Positions 1 through 8,121 of a DNA stretch of 64,000 nucleotides are shown here, piece by piece. Position 1 is the stretch's first letter. The number at the start of each line of letters is the position of its first letter. Source of the stretch: CAYVIB01 sp964451365 (GTDB taxonomy: Bacteria; Pseudomonadota; Gammaproteobacteria; Pseudomonadales; Cellvibrionaceae); assembly GCA_964451365.1 (NCBI GenBank), contig CAYVIB010000003.1, positions 1-64,000 of the forward strand. The letters run 5' to 3'. The notes under the pieces are model-generated. The model was given only the letters and a program-made list of their open reading frames with translations, ran no database searches and was not told the origin of the DNA. The translations under genes and the position numbers were made by a program.

Positions 1-354
1 TTCTTTCGATAATTTAATATTTCCCATGACAGTATTGCTCTCCTACCCTTTGTTTAGACCTGTCTCATATTTGTCGGTTATGCGTAGGGGCAGCCCTTGC
101 GGCTGCCCGGGTAACCGCAAGGGTTACCCCTACAAACACAGCAATGGTTTATCCCTACTGACACCCGGAACGTTACCACTACCCGATTCGTTATCCATCG
201 TTGCGGACAATGATGAGATAGGTCCTGCATATCTCGATATCGGCTTGACCAAACACGATTTTATGCCGGTACCTTATGTATGGTAGCGTAGTTTACGTCA
301 GTGTGAACAACAGAGGAACACCGGGTAACACCCCTCCGGCAATGGGCGGCACTG
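1..354. other. Non-coding stretch downstream of flhB
   Basis: No convincing gene is seen. The short open frames here lack a ribosome binding site and run through a palindromic repeat. The block lies after the flhB stop codon, where flhA or an unrelated gene might follow to the left in related genomes; nothing of flhA is visible. The only recognisable element is the repeat at 84-133. Confidence 0.6.
84..133. repeat. REP-like palindromic repeat, GTAGGGGC family
   Basis: The element begins GTAGGGGCAGCCC and ends with the inverse GGGTTACCCCTAC, enclosing smaller inverted repeats (GCAGCCCTTGCGGCTGC and GGTAACCGCAAGGGTTACC). Further copies lie at 6168-6218, 12748-12864, 23151-23260, 23757-23811 and 29140-29365, always between genes. 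This is the form of REP/REPIN elements mobilised by RAYT transposases; no such transposase is in the window. Confidence 0.8.
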
Positions 355-1485
355 TCAGTATCGCAACTCCGGCGGAATATTCAGCTTTCTCGGGTAATCC
401 GGGCGGTCGCCCTTGCCTTTGCGGAAAGCGCGTAACTGGAACACGTAGGCCAGCACCTGCGCGACAGCAACATAGAGGCCGCGCGGAATTTCCTGTTCAA
501 TTTCGGTGGTATGGTAAATCGCGCGGGCCAAAACGGGGGCTTCGACAAATTCTATCTTGTGCATCCTGGCCACTTCGCGAATTTTCATCGCCATATGATC
601 GACACCTTTCGCCAGCAGTATGGGTGTTTCCATGGTGTCCGGGTTGTACTTCAAGGCGCAGGAGAAGTGGGTGGGGTTGGTGATGATAACGTCGGCCTCG
701 GGCACCGAGGCCATCATCCGCTTCTGCGCCATTTGCTGTTGCAGCATGCGAATTTTGCCTTTTACTTCCGGTTTGCCCTCGGTATCCTTCATTTCATCCT
801 TGATTTCCTGGCGGGACATTTTCAATTTTTTCGCGTGGTCCCAAATCTGGAACGGCACGTCCATAACCACAATCAATATTGTCGCGGCGGACATAATAAC
901 GGCTGCCCAGGCGCTCAAGTTAAGGGAGTGCCGCACTCCTCGCTGCAAACCTTCAAACGACAGCCCCAGAATGGATTCCTTCATGGCAAGCAGTAAAAAG
1001 TACGCCGCCGCCACCACGACTAAAACTTTTCCGATGGCTTTGAACAATTCCACCAGGGACTTGACTGAAAACATCCGCTTTAATCCCGAGATGGGGCTCA
1101 GGCGATCGAGTTTTGGCGCCAGCGCCTTGCCACTGAACAGCCAGCCGCCAAGAGCAACGGGCCCGGCCACCGCCGCGATTAACACTGTGATAAAAAAGGG
1201 CACCAACGCCCAAAGCGCTTTGTAAAAAGAATGCCCCAAATGGTTGAACATCCACTGCGTATCAAAAATGGCTTCCCGGCTCAGGGAAAAATTTACCTCG
1301 AGAATCCGCAGCAGGTTTTGTGCGATGAAGCCACCAAAAATCAGCAGGCTTATGCTGCCAGCCAACAGCACGGCGGTAGTGGTGAGTTCTCTTGATCGGG
1401 GAATCTGGCCATCCTCGCGCGCCTTTTCCAGGCGCCTGGGGGTGGCCTCTTCGGTCTTTTCCTGCGAGCTGTCTTCTTCAGCCAT
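355..1485 (-). CDS. flhB: Flagellar type III export switch protein FlhB
   Basis: Membrane protein of the flagellar export gate; with FliK it switches export from rod-hook to filament substrates. At 376 residues it has the normal family length. Four hydrophobic segments span about residues 36-55, 90-115, 145-167 and 190-212, followed by a cytoplasmic domain with the self-cleavage motif NPTH at 270-273. The start codon shares one base with the fliR stop (TGATG), indicating translational coupling. It is the last gene of the fliLMNOPQR-flhB unit. All key family residues are seen; identification is secure. Confidence 0.97.
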   Translation of the reverse strand: MAEEDSSQEKTEEATPRRLEKAREDGQIPRSRELTTTAVLLAGSISLLIFGGFIAQNLLRILEVNFSLSREAIFDTQWMFNHLGHSFYKALWALVPFFITVLIAAVAGPVALGGWLFSGKALAPKLDRLSPISGLKRMFSVKSLVELFKAIGKVLVVVAAAYFLLLAMKESILGLSFEGLQRGVRHSLNLSAWAAVIMSAATILIVVMDVPFQIWDHAKKLKMSRQEIKDEMKDTEGKPEVKGKIRMLQQQMAQKRMMASVPEADVIITNPTHFSCALKYNPDTMETPILLAKGVDHMAMKIREVARMHKIEFVEAPVLARAIYHTTEIEQEIPRGLYVAVAQVLAYVFQLRAFRKGKGDRPDYPRKLNIPPELRY

Positions 1486-2270
1486 CAGCGCACCCGCAGC
1501 AAATCATTGATAAAAATAAAACCGTAATCCATGGTATTTTCAAAATTAGTGGAGAAGTTGGTGAGCCCCAGCCAAACGAGCAACAACCCGCAGATCAGGG
1601 TAAAGGGAAATCCCACGGCAAAAATATTTAACTGCGGCGCGGCGCGGCTCATGACGCCGAAAGCCATATTGACGAATAACAACGAAGTCAACACTGGCAA
1701 CGAAATCACCAACGCGCTGGCAAACATCCAAGAAGCGAGGCCGGCAAGTTCAATAAACATTTGCGGCGAGATCACAATATTCCCCGGCGGAAGCGAACGG
1801 AAGCTTTCCACAATCATCGTAATCAGCACCAGGTGGCCGTTAATGGCGACAAACATCAGCGTCACCAGCATCAGGTAAAACTGGGATAATGCAGTTGTCT
1901 GTACACCATTGGTGGGGTCATTCATGGAGGCGAAACCCAGGCCCATCTTCATCGCCATAATTTGTCCGCTTAAAACGAATACCTGGAAAACGATCTGGAA
2001 GGCAAAGCCCACCGCGACTCCGATTAACACCTCCTGCATCACCAGTATCAGTGTGTGCAACGATAAGCCTTCCAGCACCGGCAATGCAGGCAGCATGGGT
2101 GTGACGATCATGGCGACCAGAAAAGCCATTACCAGGCGCACGCGCGCGGAAACAATTTGCGCCCCGATAATTGGCATTGCCATAAACATAGCACCGATAC
2201 GGACAAACGGCAGGAAGTACTGCAGAATAAACGCGGCTATTTCCGTATCGCTGTAAACCATATCAGCCAA
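1485..2270 (-). CDS. fliR: Flagellar export gate protein FliR
   Basis: Integral membrane component of the FliPQR gate through which flagellar subunits enter the export channel. The 261-residue product is hydrophobic almost throughout, with about six membrane segments, and has typical FliR stretches (MIVTPMLPALP, GLGFASMNDPTNG, LPVLTSLLFVNMAFGVMSRAAPQLN). It overlaps the end of fliQ by 8 bp and the start of flhB by 1 bp, so it sits in a tightly coupled operon. Nothing appears missing. Confidence 0.96.
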   Translation of the reverse strand: MADMVYSDTEIAAFILQYFLPFVRIGAMFMAMPIIGAQIVSARVRLVMAFLVAMIVTPMLPALPVLEGLSLHTLILVMQEVLIGVAVGFAFQIVFQVFVLSGQIMAMKMGLGFASMNDPTNGVQTTALSQFYLMLVTLMFVAINGHLVLITMIVESFRSLPPGNIVISPQMFIELAGLASWMFASALVISLPVLTSLLFVNMAFGVMSRAAPQLNIFAVGFPFTLICGLLLVWLGLTNFSTNFENTMDYGFIFINDLLRVR

Positions 2271-2532
2271 TCACGTGGGGGATGTTCAGCATCAATTCGG
2301 TAAACAGGTCGGTTACCTGCTGTAGCAGCCAGGGCCCCGTGATCACAATCGTGGACAGGGTCACCAGTAAACGTGGCAGAAAACTGAGTGTCTGCTCGTT
2401 GATTTGGGTGGCGGCCTGGAAGGTACTGACCACCAGCCCCACCAGCAGGCTGGGCCCCACGATGACGGATACCATCAGCATGGTGAGAAAAAAAGCCCTG
2501 CCGAATAATTCCAGTGCGACTTCCGGGGTCAT
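2263..2532 (-). CDS. fliQ: Flagellar export gate protein FliQ
   Basis: Small two-helix hairpin membrane protein of the FliPQR gate. The 89 residues fit the family length; two hydrophobic segments lie near residues 12-37 and 52-75, with the family stretch STFQAATQINEQTLSFLP between them. A GAGG ribosome binding site precedes the ATG. Unusually for this operon, the upstream partner fliP is 276 bp away, separated by repeat DNA; downstream it overlaps fliR by 8 bp. Confidence 0.95.
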   Translation of the reverse strand: MTPEVALELFGRAFFLTMLMVSVIVGPSLLVGLVVSTFQAATQINEQTLSFLPRLLVTLSTIVITGPWLLQQVTDLFTELMLNIPHVIG

Positions 2533-2808
2533 GTTTTTTTACCTCGTGCCTGGGATTTTTTAACCCAATTGAAAATTGTTTTTTCCGCGCCGGTATGACG
2601 CGTGTCAAAATCCGATCGCTCTTTTCGACGTGTCATCCCCGCATAGCGGGGATCCAGAAAATCCGAAACGCGCTGGATGTCCGCCGGGCGGCGTCCCGCC
2701 TCGCGAACATGACGGCCGGCAGGTCTGTAGGTTGGGATGAACAAAGTGAATCCCAACGCTTCATCGCGATCTTCATGTTGGGGTTCACGTTGTTCACCCC
2801 AACCTATA
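2533..2808. repeat. Composite block of three repeat types between fliQ and fliP
   Basis: No gene is present. Three palindromic elements lie side by side. At about 2632-2660 is GTCATCCCCGCATAGCGGGG, a copy of which recurs in inverse orientation at 19891-19920. At about 2680-2713 is a GC-rich palindrome ending CGCGAACATGACG, shared with 16257-16312. At about 2729-2806 is a long inverted repeat with arms TAGGTTGGGATGAACAAAGT and its partner GTTGTTCACCCCAACCTA. Such elements are normally kept between operons, so their position inside the export-gate operon is unusual. Confidence 0.75.
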
Positions 2809-3654
2809 TTAAACCCCAAAGCTGGACGCAAGGGTTCCGATTATCAGGCCCCAACCATCCACCAGCACAAAGAGCATAATTTTGAATGGCAGGGAAATAA
2901 TCAACGGCGACAACATCATCATACCCATGGCCATCAGTACGCTTGCAACCACGATGTCGATAACCAGAAACGGGATAAAAATTATAAAACCGATCTGGAA
3001 GGCGGTTTTCAATTCGGATGTCAGGAACGCCGGCATCAATACGGTAAAGGGAATGTCCTCGGGGCTTGCCACGGCTTCCATATTGGCGATTCGGAAAAAC
3101 AGTTCGATATCGGATTCCCGGGTATTGGCAAGCATGAATTTTTGGAACGGCTGTTTGGTCTGCTCGAGAGCCTCGTTTGCGGATATCTGTTCGTTGATAT
3201 AAGGCTGCAGCGCGTTCTGGTTTACCTGTTCGATTACCGGCGACATAATAAAGATTGTCAGGAAAAGGGAAAGGCCGATAAGTATCTGGTTTGAAGGCGA
3301 CTGTTGCAGGCCCAGCGCCTGGCGCAGGATGGAAAACACGATAATGATTCGCGTGAAGGAGGTCATCATCATCAACAGCGCCGGCAAAAAAGTCAGCGCC
3401 GTCATCAGCGCCAGAATCTGGAGTGTTATGGAGTATTCCTGGCTGCCATCGGGATTGGTGGTAACGGTAACCGCGGGGAAAGCTTCTATTGGTTCAAAAC
3501 CGTTTTCGCCGCCGGCACCCTGGTTCAACAATGCTTCGGCCTCGGATTGGGTATCGATTTGCGCGAACGCACCATTGGAAAAAATGGCGAACAGCGTTAA
3601 CAACAATAACCGAATGAATATTTTTTTGCCGCGCGACGGAAACAGGTAAATCAT
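2809..3654 (-). CDS. fliP: Flagellar export gate protein FliP
   Basis: Core pentameric subunit of the export gate. The open frame extends further upstream, but the start chosen at 3654 begins MIYLFPSRGKK, overlaps the fliO stop by 4 bp (ATGA) and leaves a standard signal peptide (IRLLLLTLFAIFSNGAFA); the extension would lie inside fliO. The resulting 281 residues show the FliP signature around SFTRIIIVFSILRQALGLQQ and several membrane segments. It is followed by a 276-bp repeat block rather than directly by fliQ. Confidence 0.95.
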   Translation of the reverse strand: MIYLFPSRGKKIFIRLLLLTLFAIFSNGAFAQIDTQSEAEALLNQGAGGENGFEPIEAFPAVTVTTNPDGSQEYSITLQILALMTALTFLPALLMMMTSFTRIIIVFSILRQALGLQQSPSNQILIGLSLFLTIFIMSPVIEQVNQNALQPYINEQISANEALEQTKQPFQKFMLANTRESDIELFFRIANMEAVASPEDIPFTVLMPAFLTSELKTAFQIGFIIFIPFLVIDIVVASVLMAMGMMMLSPLIISLPFKIMLFVLVDGWGLIIGTLASSFGV

Positions 3655-4106
3655 CGTTCGGGGCCGCTCTTCAGGATTTCTTTTAAATAGCGGGAGAAGT
3701 CGGAAATTTTGTGTTGCGCATTCGCGGAATTGGCCTCCTCTCCTTCTTCGCCCGTATCGATCACCGGGTGCTCGAATGCGTGAAGCATCGATACCCGCCC
3801 GGGTGCCACACCCAGCAGCATCTGGGTTTTGCCCACCTGCACCAGCACGGCCTTTTCTCTGTGTCCCAGCATCAGGCAACTGATAACGCGCATATTTTTT
3901 TGCGGCATAAAGCCGCCATAACCGATTCGTTTTGCAAGCCAGGCAAAAACAAAAATCAACGCGGTCACCACCGCCAGGCCGATAAGCACCTGGGCAATTA
4001 CCATCGGCGAGTTGGCCACGGCCGGCGCTTTGGTTTCAGCAAAAACCACACTGCCGCAGTGTAAAACGCAAATGCCCAGCGCCAATTTAAGCAAACGGAT
4101 TTTCAT
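3651..4106 (-). CDS. fliO: Flagellar biosynthesis protein FliO
   Basis: Accessory protein that stabilises FliP during gate assembly. It has 151 residues, with an N-terminal hydrophobic leader (LALGICVLHCGSVVFA), one membrane segment near residues 36-60 and a cytoplasmic tail with the FliO signature LGHREKAVLVQVGKTQMLLG. FliO proteins are poorly conserved, but position between fliN and fliP and the tail motif settle the call. The gene overlaps fliP by 4 bp. Confidence 0.93.
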   Translation of the reverse strand: MKIRLLKLALGICVLHCGSVVFAETKAPAVANSPMVIAQVLIGLAVVTALIFVFAWLAKRIGYGGFMPQKNMRVISCLMLGHREKAVLVQVGKTQMLLGVAPGRVSMLHAFEHPVIDTGEEGEEANSANAQHKISDFSRYLKEILKSGPER

Positions 4107-4117
4107 ACTGCCGTGCC

Positions 4118-4501
4118 TTAGCGTAACTTCTTGATGCGCTCGGAGGGACTGATAACATCCGTCATGCGAATGCCGAATTTTTCGTTAACCACCACCACTT
4201 CACCGTGGGCGATCAGGGTTCCGTTAACCAATACATCGAGCGGTTCACCCGCCAATCTGTCCAGTTCGATTACCGAACCCTGGTTGAGCTGAAGCAGATT
4301 GCGGATGGTAATGGCCGTACGCCCCACTTCCATGGAAATACTGACCGGAATGTCCAGGATGACATCCAGGTCCTGTCCCACGCCACCGGCTTGTCCACTT
4401 GCTTTTAATTCGTCGAGTACCGCCGGTTCGGCGTTCTCCTGTTCGCTCATCGCTGCCGCCCACTCGTCGTCCGTGCCACCGGTTTTATTGCGATCACTCA
4501 T
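4118..4501 (-). CDS. fliN: Flagellar motor switch protein FliN
   Basis: C-ring protein that with FliM and FliG sets rotation direction and helps dock the export ATPase complex. A start at 4501 gives 127 residues beginning MSDRNKTGG; it has a strong GGAGGAAAG ribosome binding site, whereas the longer frame starts inside fliM. The C-terminal SPOA domain (about 50-127) contains DILDIPV-like and LNQGSVIELDRLAGEPLDVL stretches typical of FliN. It overlaps the end of fliM by 8 bp. Confidence 0.96.
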   Translation of the reverse strand: MSDRNKTGGTDDEWAAAMSEQENAEPAVLDELKASGQAGGVGQDLDVILDIPVSISMEVGRTAITIRNLLQLNQGSVIELDRLAGEPLDVLVNGTLIAHGEVVVVNEKFGIRMTDVISPSERIKKLR

Positions 4502-5489
4502 TATTCTTTCCTCCGATTGCCGCCTTTGCCGGCCGTTCAATAAAATTCAATACCCTTACCGCCAGGTTTTCGTTTGACTGGCCCAGCTTTGCATGAAATA
4601 CAGGCACGCCATTGGCGGTAACCACGTGATAGTCCGGCATGTTTACCGGAATAATATCGCCCGGTTTCAAGTCGACAATATCGCGCAAACTGATTTCACG
4701 CTGCACCACTTCGCAACCGAGGTTTACCCGCGCATCCATGAGGTCGCGGCGAATGGAGTCAATCCAGCGCGAATCGCGCTCGTCGGAATCCGACTGTAAA
4801 CCGGCATCGAGTATTTCCCGTATCGGCTCGAGCATCGAATATGGCATGGTGATATGCAGTTCACCGCCGCCGCCACCGAGTTCAACGTGAAAGGTGTTGA
4901 CCACCACCACTTCACTCGGGCTGACGATATTGGCCATGGACGGGTTGACTTCGGAGTTCAGGTATTCGAAGTCAATGTGTTTAACGGCTTTCCAGGCTTC
5001 ATGCAGGTCGACACATACCTGGTCCAGAACCATTTGCACCACGCGTAGTTCGGTAGGGGTAAACTCCCGCCCCTCGATTTTTGCGTGCCGGCCATCGCCG
5101 CCGAAAAAGTTGTCCACCAGTTTAAATACCAGTTTCGCATCCAGGATGATCAGCGCGGTGCCGCGCAAGGGACGAAACTTGACCATGTTCAGACTGGTAG
5201 GGACATAGAGCGTATGTACATACTCGCCAAATTTTTGAATCTGGATGCCGCCCACCGAAACATCCGCCGTGCGCCGCAACAGGTTAAACATGCTCACGCG
5301 GGTGTAACGGGCAAAACGCTCGTTGATCATTTCCAGCGTCGGCATGCGGCCGCGAACGATGCGGTCCTGGCTGGTCAGGTCGTAGGAACTGGCCGAGCCG
5401 GGATCGACAGTGCTTTCGGTTTCTATATCGCCGTCGTTGACACCGTGAAGCAGCGCATCAATTTCATCTTGTGACAGAATGTCCTGCAC
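4494..5489 (-). CDS. fliM: Flagellar motor switch protein FliM
   Basis: C-ring protein that binds phosphorylated CheY and passes the signal to FliG. The 331 residues begin with the CheY-binding peptide LSQDEIDALL (residues 4-13), followed by the CheC-like middle domain with its GGDGR-type loop (FGGDGRHAK) and a C-terminal SPOA domain with LKPGDIIPVNMP. Length and motifs match the family. It is second in the fliL-led operon, 63 bp after fliL, and overlaps fliN. Confidence 0.97.
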   Translation of the reverse strand: MQDILSQDEIDALLHGVNDGDIETESTVDPGSASSYDLTSQDRIVRGRMPTLEMINERFARYTRVSMFNLLRRTADVSVGGIQIQKFGEYVHTLYVPTSLNMVKFRPLRGTALIILDAKLVFKLVDNFFGGDGRHAKIEGREFTPTELRVVQMVLDQVCVDLHEAWKAVKHIDFEYLNSEVNPSMANIVSPSEVVVVNTFHVELGGGGGELHITMPYSMLEPIREILDAGLQSDSDERDSRWIDSIRRDLMDARVNLGCEVVQREISLRDIVDLKPGDIIPVNMPDYHVVTANGVPVFHAKLGQSNENLAVRVLNFIERPAKAAIGGKNNE

Positions 5490-5552
5490 GTTTTTTCCTC
5501 TCGTTCTTAATTCGGCAATGTCTGTTGTTGCACGTCTGTTACCGCATCAGTG

Positions 5553-6089
5553 CTATTGCATGACAAAGCCGACAAAAAGCACTTGTTCTATTCCGGGGTC
5601 GCCAATCTCGCGTTCCAGCAACTCCCGCATTTTTTCCAGGCACTGCAAGCGTGTCAGTTCCTTTCCTTCGGCGGTCTGGAGTTCTTCGTATACCTGGCCA
5701 CCAATAATCATCATCAGTTCGTGCCTGATCATCGGCATATGCATTTCGATAACCGGTATCAGGTTCTGGTCGCGAAACATCAGCGACACTTCCGCCTGGA
5801 CATAGCGTTGCCGCCCGCGTGCGTTATAGGTGACGATGATGGGCGGTTTTAGCGGATAGTAAATGGCCGGCGCGTGATCGGGTACGACTTGTTCACTGGC
5901 GGTTTCGGCTTCGACTACCGGGGCTGGAGGCGGGCTCAGCAGGTTGATAACCAACAGCGTACTGCCAACGGAAACAATAACGACACACAGGCCGAGTGCT
6001 GCCAGCAGGATAATTTTTTTCTTGTTTTGCTTTTTTTTATTATCGTCGGTGTCCTCGTCGGACTCGTTCGCTTTTTTATTATCGGCCAT
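5553..6089 (-). CDS. fliL: Flagellar basal-body protein FliL
   Basis: Single-pass inner membrane protein around the stators, which supports torque. Of 178 residues, the first 24 are charged and rich in Lys and Asn, one membrane helix follows (about 26-50: IILLAALGLCVVIVSVGSTLL), then a Pro-rich spacer and the periplasmic FliL domain ending with VLFVGFVMQ, the usual type of FliL C-terminus. It is first in the operon, about 28 bp downstream of the start site predicted from the sigma-54 promoter at 6128-6143. Confidence 0.95.
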   Translation of the reverse strand: MADNKKANESDEDTDDNKKKQNKKKIILLAALGLCVVIVSVGSTLLVINLLSPPPAPVVEAETASEQVVPDHAPAIYYPLKPPIIVTYNARGRQRYVQAEVSLMFRDQNLIPVIEMHMPMIRHELMMIIGGQVYEELQTAEGKELTRLQCLEKMRELLEREIGDPGIEQVLFVGFVMQ

Positions 6090-6127
6090 GTCAAACTTCC
6101 GTCTTTCGTCGGTAATAAACCGGGAAG

Positions 6128-6143
6128 AGCAAGAGGTGTGCCA
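6128..6143 (-). promoter_or_regulatory. Sigma-54 promoter of fliLMNOPQR-flhB
   Basis: Read on the minus strand the sequence is TGGCACACCTCTTGCT, a full match to the -24/-12 consensus TGGCAC-N5-TTGCW. Predicted initiation is near 6117, about 28 bp before the fliL ATG. No AAAGCGGCAA motif is found upstream, consistent with control by FleQ rather than FleR. Confidence 0.85.
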
Positions 6144-6167
6144 GAGGATTGCGCAGGATATTTGTGT

Positions 6168-6300
6168 CGCGGGGTAACCCTTCCGGTTATCCGGACAGCC
6201 GCAAGGGCTGCCCCTGCGATGCGGAGGCGGTGGTTAATATCTCAGATAAAACTACCGCCACCAGATTGGCGAGGGCGAACACACGGGTTCGCCCCGACGG
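6168..6300. repeat. Two GTAGGGGC-family palindromic repeats
   Basis: The first copy (about 6168-6218) is GGGGTAACCCTTCCGGTTATCC followed by GGACAGCCGCAAGGGCTGCCCC, in reverse orientation to the copy at 84-133. The second (about 6271-6296) is the short palindrome GGGCGAACACACGGGTTCGCCC. They lie between the fliL promoter and the fliK stop, where they could also form hairpins in the end of the fliK transcript. Confidence 0.65.
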
Positions 6301-6317
6301 GAGAATTGCGTCAACCG

Positions 6318-7763
6318 TTAAACATAATGGTCAATGCCCGATGGGACCACCGTCACCAGATTGACGCCACTCTCGCCGGGAACATCATTTTCCGCCGCTT
6401 TTAATTTACCGTTGGAGCTGCCGCCGCTTTCGCCGGATTCCTGGCGTTGCTGGTCCGAATGATCGGCAACGTTCACATCCACAAGGTCCACTCCCTGTTG
6501 ATCCAGCATTTCACGCAGGCGCACCGCGGTTTGTTCCAGGGAGTCGCGCACCGCTGGGCTGGCAGACACAAAATTGACACTTGCCTGGTCGTGCTGCACC
6601 GTCACCTTCACTTGCAGAGGCCCCAGTTCCGGCGGGTCGAGTTGCAGTTCGGCAAAACTGATTTTTTGCGAGGCCATCATCGCGGTGCGCTCGGCAACCA
6701 TTCCGGCCCATTCGGGCTGGCCAAATTTGATATTGACCGGCATCTGAACGCGGTGGTCCACCGCCGCCTCGTTAACCTGCATGGGGGCCACGGCGGACAT
6801 CGCCGCGTAACCGCTGCCGGTCGCCTGTGCCGAACCGGAAGTGCCGGACAATCCCGGTATTTCCAGGCTCACGCCCGATTCAAGTGTCTGTGTCCGGTTG
6901 GCAAATTGCCAGTCGAGGTTGGATTTTGTATAAGCTGCCTGGAAGGAAAGCGCGGCGTTGGCCGTGGTTACCGCAACCGCCGGTTTTTCCGTAGCGACTT
7001 TGTTACCTAAATCAGTGTCGTTCGCTCCAGAAGCGGCAATCGCCTTTGCCAATTCATTTTGCAATATCCCGCCACCCGGTTTTCCAGTAGTGTCAGTGTT
7101 GCCGGTGCCCACCTTCACAACAGTGGTGGCGTCAATTTGTCGACCATTCCCGGTCAGGGGACTTGTCAATGAACCCTCATCCCCCGGCGCCATTCCCGCG
7201 GTCGAAAGTCCGGTTACCGCTTCAGCCGTTGGCGAAACAGACAAGCCGGCGCGAACCGCATCGGAATTTTCACGCGCCAGCTGTATTGAATGTTCACCCG
7301 CCTCTCCCTGGGCTGAAGAAATGGCCGGCCCGGCATTTTCAGATCGCAAGGGAGCAATTACCGAAGCAGCGTCAGTGAGCGAGGTTCCGGTCGCTGAAAC
7401 GTTGGCTGGAACCGTCACCTGCCCTTCAACCGGCGCAACGTCGGCGGTCGATTCAGGGCTGGCCTGTGATTCCGCCTCTGATTTGGTATTGGCCCGGGAT
7501 GTCGCTTTCGCGGATACCTGATCCCCTCTACCCTTTGGCGTTTGGGTTTCACCCTGCCCACCCCGGTCTTGCGGCCTCTCAACGCTGTTTTTGGACTTGG
7601 ATGGTTTTTGTTGCTCGGATACGTTAGCTTTCATCGTATCGCGAAAGCGGGTGGAATCTTCCGAATCCACTTTTGTTTCGGGCTTTGCGCCTTTTGCCCC
7701 GGTCGCGCCAAGGGAAGCATTGCGGCCGGGAGTCATCACCGGCTCAGGCAGTAGCGGATTCAT
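6318..7763 (-). CDS. fliK: Flagellar hook-length control protein FliK
   Basis: Secreted molecular ruler that measures the hook and triggers the FlhB switch. The 481-residue product has a long low-complexity region rich in Ala, Ser, Thr and Gly (about 1-320), then the conserved C-terminal Flg_hook domain with LQLDPPELGPLQVKVTVQHD and LREMLDQQGVDLVDVNV. A GAGGAG ribosome binding site precedes the ATG. It forms a separate unit from fliL, with its own sigma-54 promoter and upstream activator sites, as for FleR-dependent fliK in Pseudomonas aeruginosa. Confidence 0.95.
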   Translation of the reverse strand: MNPLLPEPVMTPGRNASLGATGAKGAKPETKVDSEDSTRFRDTMKANVSEQQKPSKSKNSVERPQDRGGQGETQTPKGRGDQVSAKATSRANTKSEAESQASPESTADVAPVEGQVTVPANVSATGTSLTDAASVIAPLRSENAGPAISSAQGEAGEHSIQLARENSDAVRAGLSVSPTAEAVTGLSTAGMAPGDEGSLTSPLTGNGRQIDATTVVKVGTGNTDTTGKPGGGILQNELAKAIAASGANDTDLGNKVATEKPAVAVTTANAALSFQAAYTKSNLDWQFANRTQTLESGVSLEIPGLSGTSGSAQATGSGYAAMSAVAPMQVNEAAVDHRVQMPVNIKFGQPEWAGMVAERTAMMASQKISFAELQLDPPELGPLQVKVTVQHDQASVNFVSASPAVRDSLEQTAVRLREMLDQQGVDLVDVNVADHSDQQRQESGESGGSSNGKLKAAENDVPGESGVNLVTVVPSGIDHYV

Positions 7764-7820
7764 CGGGGCTCCTCGTGTTATTGCTGTAATCGTCTGCTTT
7801 GTGTGGTTCTTCCCATGCCG

Positions 7821-7836
7821 AGCAAGCAGTATGCCA
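7821..7836 (-). promoter_or_regulatory. Sigma-54 promoter of fliK
   Basis: Minus-strand sequence TGGCATACTGCTTGCT matches the sigma-54 consensus with one common change (C to T at the sixth base). Initiation is predicted near 7809, about 46 bp before the fliK ATG. Confidence 0.8.
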
Positions 7837-7886
7837 GCCCCGGAACAACCCGGTTTGCGCGACTTTTGCGGTTAATATCAAAAAGA

Positions 7887-7916
7887 ACCGGCAACAATTC
7901 GCTGCTAAAGCGGCAA
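7887..7916. promoter_or_regulatory. Putative FleR-type activator sites upstream of fliK
   Basis: A perfect AAAGCGGCAA lies at 7907-7916 and a partial AACCGGCAA at about 7887-7895, some 80-105 bp upstream of the predicted fliK start site, the usual distance for sigma-54 enhancers. The same motif precedes the fliC1 and flgB sigma-54 promoters. Confidence 0.6.
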
Positions 7917-8121
7917 TATTTTGCACACCTGTCCTCGCTTAAAACCAAAGTTATTTTTTTAGCCTATTCTTATAACCATCATTTACTAGAGAGAAAACCC
8001 GTTCGGCGTTACGCTGCTCCTCCTTCCAGGAAGGTGTCTTCTATCTATAATTACTAAACATCCTTTGACTTTTGTATGTGTATGAACCTTTTCGGTCGGA
8101 CTTTACCAACTGGGAGTTGTA

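Larger units (their letters stand above)
7764..8121. other. Divergent intergenic region fliK / sensor gene
   Basis: This gap holds the fliK sigma-54 promoter (7821-7836) and two activator-type motifs (7887-7916). The right half is AT-rich and must contain the promoter of the rightward sensor gene at 8122; I see no confident -35/-10 pair, sigma-28 or sigma-54 match on the plus strand. No small gene is evident. Confidence 0.6.

Noticed and set aside
26..286. Open frame of 86 codons at the left end
   Set aside because: It crosses a palindromic repeat, has no ribosome binding site and no protein-family features.
3655..3879. N-terminal extension of FliP
   Set aside because: The extension lies within fliO, has a non-family composition and would precede the signal peptide.
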